Assembly: GCA_002084355.1 (NCBI GenBank)
Contig: NBLL01000013.1
Coordinates: 1-44,979, forward strand
Length of the DNA: 44,979 nt
Direction: 5' to 3'
From: Bacteroidetes bacterium 4572_128
GTDB taxonomy: Bacteria > Bacteroidota > Bacteroidia > Bacteroidales > 4572-128
Shown here in pieces: positions 17,555-26,489 of the stretch (positions within the stretch are counted from its first letter, which is position 1; each line of letters starts with the position of its first letter). Made by a program: the position numbers and the translations under genes. Below the pieces are notes generated by a model that saw nothing but the letters and a program-made list of their open reading frames with translations, was not told where the DNA came from and did not search any database.

Positions 17555-18421
17555 ATGTTTAAGAAAGTTTTTTATATTTTACTTTTTATACTTTTTCAAT
17601 TTTCTTGTTCTAATAAAAAAGAAAAAAAAGAAAAGATATCTAATTTTACAGAAATTAATTTAAATAATAATTCTTTTAATATTCCTTCTCCTTTTCTTGC
17701 AATTTCTTTATTTGAAAAATTAGAGATAAAATTTTTAGATAATATTATTAATTTATCAGATAGGAATATTGAAAATTATGAAAGTGATTTTAAAAAGTCA
17801 TTAAATTTAGGGATTTATATTGCAGATTTTGGATATTTAAAAAGCTATAAAAAAGCGGAAAAATCTCATAAATGTTATTTAGAGATAAAAAAATTATCAT
17901 CTCAATTAAAATTAAATAATATTATAAATGATGAAATTAAAAATAGAATAGAAAATAATTTAAAAGATTCTATATTTGAAATATATAATGTTGTTTTGGA
18001 AAAAATCAATATTTTTCTTAAGAAAAACGAAAAAAATGAAACTAAAGTTTTAATTTTAATTGGTGTTTATTTTGAAAGTTTACATTTTTTATTACAGAAT
18101 TATTTATTTATACAAAATTTAGAATTAAGGAAATATATTGCAGAGCAAAAAATATCAATAGAAAATATTATGAATCTTATGCGTCCATATTGTAAATATT
18201 CTAAAGAAATTAATGAACTTACCTTAAAACTTGTAGATTTATCTTATGATTTTGATGCAATTGAATTAATTCCAATAAATAATCCAAATTTATCAAAAAT
18301 TGATAATAAAAAAAATCTTATTAAATTGAATAGTGAAATTAATGTTGTTATTACAGATAAGAATTTATTGAAAAGAATCTCTGACAAAATTATTATTTTG
18401 CGTCAAGAAATTATAAATTAA
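17555..18421 (+). CDS. Putative lipoprotein, paralogue of the gene at 15986
   Basis: A lipoprotein of 288 residues with signal peptide MFKKVFYILLFILFQFSC, the cysteine being the lipidation site, followed by a lysine-rich linker. The mature helical domain parallels the upstream lipoprotein: KKSLNLGIYIADFGY, LEIKKLSSQLKLNN, IENNLKDSIF, and ILIGVYFESLHFLL. Identity is modest but the order of motifs is the same, so they are diverged duplicates of one family. Function unknown. Its 3' end is only 6 bases from that of the convergent kinase gene, with no terminator visible. Confidence 0.75.
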   Translation: MFKKVFYILLFILFQFSCSNKKEKKEKISNFTEINLNNNSFNIPSPFLAISLFEKLEIKFLDNIINLSDRNIENYESDFKKSLNLGIYIADFGYLKSYKKAEKSHKCYLEIKKLSSQLKLNNIINDEIKNRIENNLKDSIFEIYNVVLEKINIFLKKNEKNETKVLILIGVYFESLHFLLQNYLFIQNLELRKYIAEQKISIENIMNLMRPYCKYSKEINELTLKLVDLSYDFDAIELIPINNPNLSKIDNKKNLIKLNSEINVVITDKNLLKRISDKIIILRQEIIN

Positions 18422-18427
18422 TTTTTT

Positions 18428-19564
18428 TTATAAATTATTAGCTATTTTAAAATGAAAATTTGCACCCTTGTTTTCTGCACTTTCTACCCAAATTTCACCT
18501 TTATGTTTTTCTACAAATATTCTACATAAATCTATTCCAATTCCTGTTCCTTTTTCTTCTTGAGTTCCATAAGTAGTGAAATTTTTATTTTTATCAAATA
18601 TTTTATCTATATTTTTCTTACTTATTCCAACGCCATTATCAGAAACAATAAACTCTAAAAATTCTTTATGTTTTTTTAATGAGATTTTTATTTTACCGTT
18701 TTCAAAACAAAATTTTATAGAATTAGAGATTAAATTTCTAAAAATTGTTAATAACATATTCTTATCAGCAATAATTTCAAAATCTTTTTCTATATCATTT
18801 ATAATTTTAATAGATTTTTTTTCTATACTTATGGAAAAATTAGAAATAATTTCATTTGTTAATTTTTTTATATTTAATTTTTTTGGTAAAAAACTAATTT
18901 CATCATCCTGTGTTTTTGCCCAAAAAAGTAAATTTTCTAATAAATTATAAGTGAAATTTGCATTTTCTTTCATTAAACCTAAAATTCGTTGCTTTTTTAT
19001 TTCATTTATTTTGTGATTTTTATGTGTCAATAAATCTAAGAACATTTTAAAATTTCCAATTGGATTTCTTAGCTCGTGTCCAATAACAGCTAACATTTTA
19101 TCTTTTGTTGAATTTGCTTTTTTCAATTTTTCATTTAAATTATTTATTTTTTTTAAGTCTCTTTTTATTTTATCCTGCGATAATTTTAAAGAAATTTGTG
19201 TTTCCATACGTGCTAAAAGTTCTTGAAAATTGAAAGGTTTTAAAACATAATCTGCTCCGCCAATTTTTAAACCTTTTACTATATCTACGGTTTCTTCTTT
19301 CGCTGTCAAAAATATTATTGGAATATTTTTTGTCTTTTCATTTTTTTTTAAAATCTTACAAACTTCAAATCCGTCCATATTTGGCATCATTACGTCTAAT
19401 AAAATTAAATCTGGTTTACTTCTTTTTATTGAATTTAAAGCGTGTTCACCGTTTGTAGAAATAGAAATTTTATAATTTCTATGACTTTTTTGTATAAAAT
19501 TTGAGACAATTTGTAAATTATCTATATTATCATCAACTATTAAAACTGATACATTATTTTTCAT
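18428..19564 (-). CDS. Response-regulator / histidine kinase hybrid (REC-HisKA-HATPase)
   Basis: A soluble 378-residue signalling protein. The N-terminal receiver domain (1-120) has the acidic pair Asp11-Asp12, phospho-acceptor Asp57 in LLDVMMPNMDG, Thr87 and Lys109 in LKPF. A coiled-coil linker (120-155) leads to a dimerisation/phosphoacceptor domain with His163 in GHELRNPIG. The ATPase domain (~255-378) shows the N box (ISNSIKF), DNGVGIS and GTGIGIDLCRIFVEKH. With no membrane segment or output domain, it would receive phosphate from another kinase and pass it on, or use REC to gate kinase activity. The partners are not in the window. It is convergent with the lipoprotein cluster. Confidence 0.92.
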   Translation of the reverse strand: MKNNVSVLIVDDNIDNLQIVSNFIQKSHRNYKISISTNGEHALNSIKRSKPDLILLDVMMPNMDGFEVCKILKKNEKTKNIPIIFLTAKEETVDIVKGLKIGGADYVLKPFNFQELLARMETQISLKLSQDKIKRDLKKINNLNEKLKKANSTKDKMLAVIGHELRNPIGNFKMFLDLLTHKNHKINEIKKQRILGLMKENANFTYNLLENLLFWAKTQDDEISFLPKKLNIKKLTNEIISNFSISIEKKSIKIINDIEKDFEIIADKNMLLTIFRNLISNSIKFCFENGKIKISLKKHKEFLEFIVSDNGVGISKKNIDKIFDKNKNFTTYGTQEEKGTGIGIDLCRIFVEKHKGEIWVESAENKGANFHFKIANNL

Positions 19565-19591
19565 AATAAAAAATTCATATTTGTAATTTTA

Positions 19592-19599
19592 CAAAAATA
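19592..19599 (-). promoter_or_regulatory. TAnnTTTG promoter box for the REC-kinase gene
   Basis: On the minus strand TATTTTTG lies 27 bases before the kinase start, in the 60-bp spacer shared with the divergent DUF4294 gene. Confidence 0.45.
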
Positions 19600-19624
19600 A
19601 TATATTTTTATAAAAAATATTATT

Positions 19625-20201
19625 ATGTTTAAATTAACTTTTATATTTTTTCTTATATTTAATTTTTTAAAATTAAGTTTTATTTATGCTCAAAATGAGG
19701 ATACTATAAAAAAAATATCTAAATATAATTTTCTGGAAATAAAAATTATTGACGGAGACTCTTTTCCTCATATTTACCTTGATGATTTTTTTGTATTTTC
19801 TCCTTTAAAATTCAAAAATAACATACAAAAAAGAAAGTATTTTCGTCTATTGAGGAAATTAAAAAAAGTATTACCTTACGCAAAAAATTTCAAAACTAAA
19901 AACAGAAAAGGAGAAGAAAAAATATATTAAAAAAGCAGATAAACATTTACAAGAAGAATTCGCAGGTAAATTAAAAAAATTAACTTTTTCTGAGGGTCGT
20001 CTTTTAATAAAATTAATTCACAGAGAAACAGGAAAAACAGTTTATGATTTAGTGAAAAATTTGCGGGGTTCTTGGACAGCATGGTTTTGGCAAACTGTAG
20101 CAAAACTTTTTGGTTCTAATTTAAAGAAAAAATACAGACCAAAAAGCAAAGATAAATTAATAGAAAATATTATTCTACGAATAGAAAACAATCAAATTTA
20201 G
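19625..20201 (+). pseudogene. DUF4294 protein, split by one frameshift
   Basis: A secreted protein of a Bacteroidota-specific family of unknown function. A signal peptide (hydrophobic residues 3-22, ending YAQ) precedes IIDGDSFPHIYLDD and RKLKKVLPYAK. The first frame stops at 19930. Removing one base in the A6 run at 19882-19887 continues the family sequence: ISKLKTEKEKKKYIKKAD, then LKKLTFSEGRLLIKLIHRET and GSWTAWFWQTVAKLFGSNLK, ending at 20201. The restored length of about 190 residues fits the family. The lesion is a one-base homopolymer indel, either a real recent mutation or a sequencing error. Confidence 0.8.
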
Positions 20202-20219
20202 ATTTTTTTTTAATAAAAA

Positions 20220-20515
20220 ACCATAAAATTTTGGCGTTTTTTTGAAAAAAATTTTTTTAAAATTTAAAAATCATTAAAATTTTGGACGAATTTTGAAAAA
20301 AATTTTTTATTTTAAAATAAAATCATTAAAATTTTGGCGTTTTTTTGAAAAAAAAATTTTTTTTTAATTTAAAAATCATTAAAATTTTGGCGTTTTTTTG
20401 AAAAAAAAATTTTTTTTTAATTTAAAAATCATTAAAATTTTGGCGTTTTTTGAAAAAAATTTTTTTTAAAAATCATTAAAATTTTGGCGTTTTTTGAAAA
20501 AAAATTTTTTTATTA
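20220..20515. repeat. Tandem array, 6 copies of a ~51-bp AT-rich unit
   Basis: Cores of AAAATTTTGGCGTTTTTTTG type start (first G) at 20233, 20336, 20389, 20442 and 20486. One GGACGAATTTT variant lies at 20284. Units are separated by TTTAAAAATCATT. The array fills the spacer between the DUF4294 and VOC genes, with no gene inside. Confidence 0.9.
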
Positions 20516-20530
20516 ATAATTTAAAAAATA

Positions 20531-20538
20531 TAGTTTTG
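20531..20538 (+). promoter_or_regulatory. TAnnTTTG promoter box for the VOC gene
   Basis: TAGTTTTG lies only 12 bases before the ATG at 20551 and 21 bases before the in-frame ATG at 20560, which favours the second start. Confidence 0.45.
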
Positions 20539-20550
20539 TAAATATTTTTT

Positions 20551-21615
20551 ATGAAAATTATGAAAAAAATTATCAGCGGAATACAACAAATTGGAATTGG
20601 AAATTCTGATGTTTATAAAATTTGGGAATGGTATAGAAAGGTTTTTTCTGTAGATGTACCAATTTTCGACGAAGAAGCTGAAGCAAAATTAATGCTTAAA
20701 TACACAGGCGGAAAAGCAAGAAAAAGACATGCTGTTCTCGCAATAAATATGCAAGGAGGAGGAGGTTTTGAAATATGGCAATATAAAGAACGAAAACCAC
20801 AAAAAGCAGATTTTGAAATTTTAATGGGAGATTTAGGGATTTTCGCAGCAAAAATAAAAGCAAAAAATGTAAAAAAAGCATTTTTAAATTTCAAAAAAAG
20901 AGGAATAGAAATAATTGGAGAATTACAAAAAGACCCAAATGGAGATGACTTTTTTATTCTAAAAGATTGTTACGGAAATCATTTTCAAGTTGTAAAAGGA
21001 CAAGATTTTTTTAGTGAAAATAAAGATTTTACCGGAGGAGTTTATGGAGCAATAATAGGTGTTTCTGATATGGAAAAATCAAAAAATTTTTATTCAGATA
21101 TATTAGAATATGATAAAATTATTTACGATAAAACAGGATATTTTAAAGATTTAAAAAACTTTCCAAATGGAGAAAGTAAATTTAGAAGAGTTTTATTGGG
21201 ACATAAAAAAAATAGAAAAGGAGCATTTTCAGAGTTATTAGGTTCAAGTCAAATAGAATTAATACAAGTTATGGATAAAAAAGGAAGAAAAATTTTTAAA
21301 AATAGATTATGGGGAGATATTGGTTTTATTCATCTTTGTTTTGATGTTTCTGGAATGAAAATAATAGAAAAAGAATGTGAAGAAAAAGGTTTTCCATTTA
21401 CCGTAGATAGCAGTGAAAATTTTGATATGGGAGAAGCCGCTGGTCATTTTACTTACATAGAAGATCCAGACGAAACATTAATTGAATTTGTAGAAACAAA
21501 AAAAATTCCTATTTTAAAGAAAATTTCTTGGTATTTGGATTTAAGAAAAAGAAATCCTGAAAAACCATTAAATAAATGGGTTTTAAAAGCAATGTCTTTA
21601 AACAGAAAAAAATAA
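20551..21615 (+). CDS. Double VOC (glyoxalase-fold) domain protein
   Basis: A cytoplasmic protein of about 350 residues with two vicinal-oxygen-chelate domains. The first covers roughly residues 5-145 (ISGIQQIGIGNSDV to GNHFQVVKG), the second 155-310 (GGVYGAIIGVSDMEKSKNFY to DPDETLIEFVE). The family includes glyoxalases, dioxygenases and resistance proteins that bind a metal through paired His/Glu residues. Candidate ligands are seen in the second half (HLCFDV, LIEFVE). The substrate is unknown. The promoter position favours the ATG at 20560 (MKKIISGIQQ). It is followed after 24 bases by the sensor gene and may be co-transcribed with it. Confidence 0.8.
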   Translation: MKIMKKIISGIQQIGIGNSDVYKIWEWYRKVFSVDVPIFDEEAEAKLMLKYTGGKARKRHAVLAINMQGGGGFEIWQYKERKPQKADFEILMGDLGIFAAKIKAKNVKKAFLNFKKRGIEIIGELQKDPNGDDFFILKDCYGNHFQVVKGQDFFSENKDFTGGVYGAIIGVSDMEKSKNFYSDILEYDKIIYDKTGYFKDLKNFPNGESKFRRVLLGHKKNRKGAFSELLGSSQIELIQVMDKKGRKIFKNRLWGDIGFIHLCFDVSGMKIIEKECEEKGFPFTVDSSENFDMGEAAGHFTYIEDPDETLIEFVETKKIPILKKISWYLDLRKRNPEKPLNKWVLKAMSLNRKK

Positions 21616-21639
21616 AATTTTGAATCTAATAAAAAAATA

Positions 21640-24192
21640 ATGAAAATTTTTGAAAAATATTTTACTGTGAAAAATAGGATGATTTTTGTATTTTTAATAA
21701 TTATATTTTTCTTTTTTATTTCAATTTTGTTGATATATTTATTTTCTAAGGAAAAAAATTATTTTGAAATTTTATATAAAAAAATAGAAATTTATGAAAA
21801 AGATGTAATTTTATTAGAAAATAATGAAAAAAATTTTTTCTTATTAGAAAAAAAAAGTTCCTTTTTTTTCAAAAAAGGAGAAAGTGTATATATTAAAAAT
21901 TTCGAAAATATTTTTTTTAAGATAAAAATTTTAGACGGAAATATAGAAACAAATTTATTATCAAAAAAAGAAAATAAATTATTTGAAAATCTAAAAAAAA
22001 ATCTTTTTGATTATAAAAAACATTTTAAAAAATTAACTATAGAAATTAGAGAAAGAGGTTTTGAGGATTTTGGAATAATTGCTTCTATGCAAAAACATAG
22101 GATTAAAACCTTTGAAAAAATAACAAAATCAAATGTAAATGAAGAAATAAAAAATTTAGCTAAGGATTTAGAAATTTTAGAAAGAGATTATTTTTTGAAT
22201 AAAAAAATTATTTATAAAGAAAAAATAATTAATAAAATAAATTTTTTATCAAAAACAATATCTATGTTTTCTGATTCTATAGAAAATCAAATTAGTCCAA
22301 TAGAATCACTTATTTTAACTGACGGTTTAGAAAATTATAGAATTGCATTTAGTTCTCTTATTGAAAAAGATAAAAAAATAGGTTTTATTGTTGGCGATGA
22401 TAATTTATTAAAAAAAATTGATTTTACAAGAAAAAAAATTTTTGAAAATATTAATGATTTTTCAGAAAAAATAAAGATAAAAAAAAATAATGCAGAGCAA
22501 TCTTTTCTATTTAAATTAATTTTAACATTAATTATCTTTATAATTATTTCAATATTTATTTATACAAAAATTTATTTTGCTACTATAAATTTTTTAGAAA
22601 ATATAAATAAAAAAATGTTTTTACTTGAAAAAGGCAATTTTATTGAAAAATTTGAATCCTTAAAAGAAAAAGATTTAAGTAATTTATTTAAATCTCTTTT
22701 TAAATTAAATTCTAATTTAAAAAGTGTAAAAATGTTTGTTGAAGAAATAGGAAAAGGAAATCTTGAGGCTAAGATTAATATTTTTAATAATAAAGGAGAA
22801 ATTGGTTCTGCTTTAATAAAGATGAGAAATGAATTAAAAATTCTATCTGACGAAAGAAAGAAACAAAAAGTCGATGAAAATTTAAGGAATTGGACAACCG
22901 AGGGAATATCAAAATTTAATGATATTTTAAGAAAAACGAATAATTTAGAAAAACTTGGAAATGAAATAATTAGAAATTTAATTTTTTATATGGACGCAAA
23001 TCAAGGAGGAATTCTTATTCATAATAAAATAAATGAAAATGAAGAATTTTTAGAACTAATAGCATCTTATGCTTATGATAGAAAGAAATTTATAAAAAAA
23101 AAGATACTTATGGGTGAAGGTCTTGTCGGAACTTGTGCATTGGAAAAAAAGACTGTTTATATGAAAAATATTCCGGAAAATTATATAGAAATTACTTCCT
23201 CTCTTGGTTCTTCAAATCCAAAAAATTTATTGATTGTGCCTTTAAAATTAGAAAATGAAATTTTAGGTATTGTAGAAATTGCTTCTTTTAAAAATTTTGA
23301 AAATTATCAAATTTCTTTTTTAGAAAAAGTTTCGGAAAATATTGCTTCAACTTTAAAATCTTTAAAAGTAAATACACAAACTAAAGAATTTTTGAGACAA
23401 GCACAAATGCAAACAGAAGAACTTGCTTCAAAAGAGGAAGAGATGAGACAAAATATGGAAGAATTAAAAGCTACACAAGAAGAAGCATCCAGAAAAGAAG
23501 TTATTTCTGATGAATTTGTAAATGCAGTAAATATTACAACTATGAAAGCTAATATTGATTTAAATGGAAAATTTAAAAATGCAAATGAAAAATTTTTAAA
23601 GAAAATTGGAGAAAATTTATATGATATAAAATTTCATTATTTTAATGAAATATTAATAAACTCTGAAATGAAAAAATATTTTAATGAAAAATGGGATAAA
23701 ATGTTAAAAAATTCAAAATATTTTAGTAATGAATTACATTTAAAAACAAAAATAAATAATTTTTGGATTTATGGAACATTTATTCCTGTTTTAAATGAAG
23801 AAAATAAAATTAATAAAATAATTTTTCTTGCTTATGATATTACTGAAAGAAAAAATAAAGAAATAGAAGTTTTAAAAATTACAAAAAAAATAAAAGAAAA
23901 TGAAAAAATATTAAAAGACAATTTAAAAATATCAAAAGAAAATGAAGAAATAATGAAAAAGCAAGAGGAAGAAATGAAACAAAATTTAGAAGAAATGAAA
24001 ATTACTCAGGAAAATTTATTAAAAAAACAAAATGAAACGGATAAATTGAATAAAAAAATGAAACAAAGAGAAGAAATTTTGAAAAAAACTTTTGAAAACA
24101 ATAGAAAGGAAAAAAATAAATTTTTTGAAAAAATTAAAAATAAAGATAAAGAAATAGAAGAATTGAAAAAAGAATTAAAAATTAAAAATTAA
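21640..24192 (+). CDS. Membrane sensor protein with HAMP-like, GAF and PAS domains, no kinase domain
   Basis: An 850-residue sensor. Membrane helices at about 11-33 and 287-308 enclose a helical extracytoplasmic domain. A HAMP-like and helical linker (~310-400) leads to a GAF domain (~425-575; MDANQGGILIHN, GEGLVGTCALEKKTVYM). A coiled coil with the EEMRQNMEELKATQEE motif (~585-620) precedes a PAS domain (~625-740) and a long charged coiled coil to the end. This architecture recurs in Bacteroidota. No HisKA, HATPase, GGDEF or methyl-accepting domain is present, so output must go through protein contacts, plausibly with a separate kinase such as the one at 18428-19564 (inference). Confidence 0.8.
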   Translation: MKIFEKYFTVKNRMIFVFLIIIFFFFISILLIYLFSKEKNYFEILYKKIEIYEKDVILLENNEKNFFLLEKKSSFFFKKGESVYIKNFENIFFKIKILDGNIETNLLSKKENKLFENLKKNLFDYKKHFKKLTIEIRERGFEDFGIIASMQKHRIKTFEKITKSNVNEEIKNLAKDLEILERDYFLNKKIIYKEKIINKINFLSKTISMFSDSIENQISPIESLILTDGLENYRIAFSSLIEKDKKIGFIVGDDNLLKKIDFTRKKIFENINDFSEKIKIKKNNAEQSFLFKLILTLIIFIIISIFIYTKIYFATINFLENINKKMFLLEKGNFIEKFESLKEKDLSNLFKSLFKLNSNLKSVKMFVEEIGKGNLEAKINIFNNKGEIGSALIKMRNELKILSDERKKQKVDENLRNWTTEGISKFNDILRKTNNLEKLGNEIIRNLIFYMDANQGGILIHNKINENEEFLELIASYAYDRKKFIKKKILMGEGLVGTCALEKKTVYMKNIPENYIEITSSLGSSNPKNLLIVPLKLENEILGIVEIASFKNFENYQISFLEKVSENIASTLKSLKVNTQTKEFLRQAQMQTEELASKEEEMRQNMEELKATQEEASRKEVISDEFVNAVNITTMKANIDLNGKFKNANEKFLKKIGENLYDIKFHYFNEILINSEMKKYFNEKWDKMLKNSKYFSNELHLKTKINNFWIYGTFIPVLNEENKINKIIFLAYDITERKNKEIEVLKITKKIKENEKILKDNLKISKENEEIMKKQEEEMKQNLEEMKITQENLLKKQNETDKLNKKMKQREEILKKTFENNRKEKNKFFEKIKNKDKEIEELKKELKIKN

Positions 24193-24195
24193 AAA

Positions 24196-24238
24196 TTTTT
24201 ACAAATTTCAAAAAATAATTCTTTGAAATTTGTAAAAA
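24196..24238. terminator. Bidirectional hairpin, 17-bp perfect stem
   Basis: Arms 24196-24212 (TTTTTACAAATTTCAAA) and 24222-24238 are perfectly complementary around a 9-base loop, between the convergent sensor gene and rseP. Confidence 0.75.
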
Positions 24239-24243
24239 TAAAA

Positions 24244-25563
24244 TTATTCAAATAATTTTATTATATCATTTCCATTTGCAAAAACCACTAAACTTAGCAA
24301 AATAATCATTCCGGTTACTTGTGCATATTCCATAAATTTGTCGCTTGGTTTTCTTCTTGCAATAATTTCATAGATTAAAAATAAAACATGTCCACCATCT
24401 AAAGCAGGAATTGGCAAAATATTTACAACACCAAGCATAATAGAAAGTAAAGCTGTCATAGACCAAAAAATTCTCCAGTCCCAAGTATCTGGAAAAATAT
24501 TTCCAATTGCAATAAAACCTCCAACAGATTTATAAGCCTCTGTTTCTGGAGAAAAAATTAATTTAAATTGTTTTAAATAACTTCCAACTTCTTGATAACC
24601 TCTTGAAAAACCTGCAGGTATAGATTCAAAAAAACTATACTCAACAGTTTTTAAATCAAATAATTCTTCTTTATTTTGCAAATAATAAACACCTATTAAA
24701 CCTTCTTCAGAAATTTTTGTTTTAACTTTCAAAGTATCACCATTTCTAATAAAAACCAAATCTACAACTTGATTTTTTAACTCTTTCAAAACCGGAGGAA
24801 AATCAGCAAATAAATTTAATTTTTTTTCATTTATGCCAATTATTTTATCTCCAATTTTTAAACCGCTTTCTTTACCATGAGAATTTTCTGTAAAACCAGC
24901 AACAATAAAAGGAAACCCAAGAGAAATAAAAGATTGTCTTTTTATAATATTTGCTATTAAATCTTTTGGAATGTCAATATTTTTTATTTTTCCATCTCTT
25001 TCTATCTGTATAGTTTTTGGTTGATTTAATAAAATATGTGGGATAATTTTTCTAAAATTATCTACTTTTTTATCATCGAAAGATAAAATTTTATCTCCGT
25101 TTTTCAAATTCATTTCTAATGCTATAGAATCGCAAACTATACCATATTTTGCATTTTCTAATGGTAAATATTTTTCTCCCCAAGCAAATAAAATACTAAT
25201 GTAAATTGCAATTGCAAGTAAAAAATTAAATAAAACTCCTCCTATCATAATTAAAAGTCTTTGCCAAGATGGTTTTGCCCTAAATTCCCAACTTTTTGGA
25301 GGTTTTTTCATTTGTTCTTTATCCATAGATTCATCTATCATTCCAGCTATTTTAACATAACCTCCCAATGGAATCCAACCAACTCCATATTCAGTTTCTC
25401 CTTTTTTGTATTTGAAAATAGAAAACCAAGGGTCAAAAAAAAGATAAAATTTTTCTACTTTTGTTTTAAAAAGTTTTGCAAAAAGAAAATGCCCAAACTC
25501 ATGTACAACAACCAAGATAGCTAAACTTAAAAGTAATTGTGCAATTTTTATTAAAATATCCAT
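24244..25563 (-). CDS. rseP: RseP-type site-2 intramembrane zinc metalloprotease
   Basis: A site-2 protease of the M50 family, 439 residues, which cleaves membrane-bound regulators such as anti-sigma factors and may remove signal peptides. The zinc motif HEFGH (residues 21-25) lies in the first membrane helix, with YGVGWIPLGGYVKIAGM near 60. PDZ-like segments lie at about 130-195 and 200-275. The third ligand region NILPIPALDGGH (Asp389) is in the C-terminal membrane part. It is complete. The next gene upstream on the same strand, dapF, starts after its own spacer, and a promoter box precedes rseP. Confidence 0.93.
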   Translation of the reverse strand: MDILIKIAQLLLSLAILVVVHEFGHFLFAKLFKTKVEKFYLFFDPWFSIFKYKKGETEYGVGWIPLGGYVKIAGMIDESMDKEQMKKPPKSWEFRAKPSWQRLLIMIGGVLFNFLLAIAIYISILFAWGEKYLPLENAKYGIVCDSIALEMNLKNGDKILSFDDKKVDNFRKIIPHILLNQPKTIQIERDGKIKNIDIPKDLIANIIKRQSFISLGFPFIVAGFTENSHGKESGLKIGDKIIGINEKKLNLFADFPPVLKELKNQVVDLVFIRNGDTLKVKTKISEEGLIGVYYLQNKEELFDLKTVEYSFFESIPAGFSRGYQEVGSYLKQFKLIFSPETEAYKSVGGFIAIGNIFPDTWDWRIFWSMTALLSIMLGVVNILPIPALDGGHVLFLIYEIIARRKPSDKFMEYAQVTGMIILLSLVVFANGNDIIKLFE

Positions 25564-25585
25564 ATTTATTTAAATAAATTTTTTG

Positions 25586-25593
25586 CAAAAATA
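25586..25593 (-). promoter_or_regulatory. TAnnTTTG promoter box for rseP
   Basis: On the minus strand TATTTTTG lies 22 bases before rseP. Confidence 0.5.
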
Positions 25594-25628
25594 TAAATAA
25601 TAAATAAAAAAATTATTTTTTATAAAAA

Positions 25629-25652
25629 ATTCCTCATTATTCATTATTCATT
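25629..25652. repeat. ATTCCTCATT-type element overlapping the end of dapF
   Basis: ATTCCTCATTATTCATT spans the dapF stop codon and encodes the final residues MNNE. Related copies lie at 971-991, 5554-5610 and 14466-14515. Confidence 0.6.
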
Positions 25653-26419
25653 AAAAAAATCGTTCCTTCGAAGACAAAATTTGCTTTTCCTTGTAGAAAA
25701 ATATTTTTAAAAATATTGTCATTTTTTTCAAAAAAAACTTTTAAAATTCCTCCTTTTGTGGAAATTTCTAAATTTGTTTTTTTAGGATTATTTTCTAAAT
25801 AATTAGCAATTGCAGAAGCAACAACACCAGTTCCACAAGATAAAGTTTCGTCTTCTACACCTCTTTCGTAAGTTCTAACAAAAATTTTATTTTCTTTTTT
25901 TTCTATGAAATTTACATTCGTTCCTTTTTTTTTAAACATATCATTATAACGAATTTTTTTTGCTTCATAAAGTAAATTAATATTTTCTAAGTTTTCTACA
26001 AAAGAACAAAAATGAGGTGAACCTGTATTTAAAAAATAAGAATTTCCAATTTTTTCTATTTTTTCTAAATTATTCATCTGTAGTTTTACAAAATTTTCGT
26101 CATAAATTTCCGCATTATGTGAACCGTCAAAAGCAGAAAATTTTGTTTTATTATTTATAATTTTCAATTTTTTCGCAAAAGCAACTATGCAACGACCACC
26201 ATTTCCACACATACTTGCGATTTTCCCGTCAGAATTAAAATATTTCATTTGAAAATCAAATTTTTCATGATTTTCCAGTAAAATTAATCCATCTGCACCT
26301 ATTCCAAATTTTCTATCACAAAGAAGTTTTATTTTTTTTTCATTTTTCGAAAAAAACTTTTTTCTATTATCAATCATAATAAAATCATTTCCTGTGCCTT
26401 CGTATTTATAAAATTTCAT
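25637..26419 (-). CDS. dapF: Diaminopimelate epimerase
   Basis: DapF converts LL- to meso-diaminopimelate for lysine and peptidoglycan synthesis. The 260-residue protein has YEGTGNDFIMID (6-17), the first catalytic Cys71 in MCGNGGRC, and the second, Cys195, in LSCGTGVVAS. GADGLILLE (41-49) and NTGSPHFCSF (131-140) are also family-typical. Length is normal. The last four residues (MNNE) and stop are supplied by an ATGAGGAAT-type element. The gene starts next to a repeat-filled spacer shared with the divergent TlpA-like gene; no clear promoter box is visible for it. Confidence 0.95.
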   Translation of the reverse strand: MKFYKYEGTGNDFIMIDNRKKFFSKNEKKIKLLCDRKFGIGADGLILLENHEKFDFQMKYFNSDGKIASMCGNGGRCIVAFAKKLKIINNKTKFSAFDGSHNAEIYDENFVKLQMNNLEKIEKIGNSYFLNTGSPHFCSFVENLENINLLYEAKKIRYNDMFKKKGTNVNFIEKKENKIFVRTYERGVEDETLSCGTGVVASAIANYLENNPKKTNLEISTKGGILKVFFEKNDNIFKNIFLQGKANFVFEGTIFLMNNE

Positions 26420-26489
26420 ATAAAAAAAATTTTTAAAAATAAAAACAAAATTTTAATAATTTAAAATTAAAAAAAAATCTCTAAAAAAA

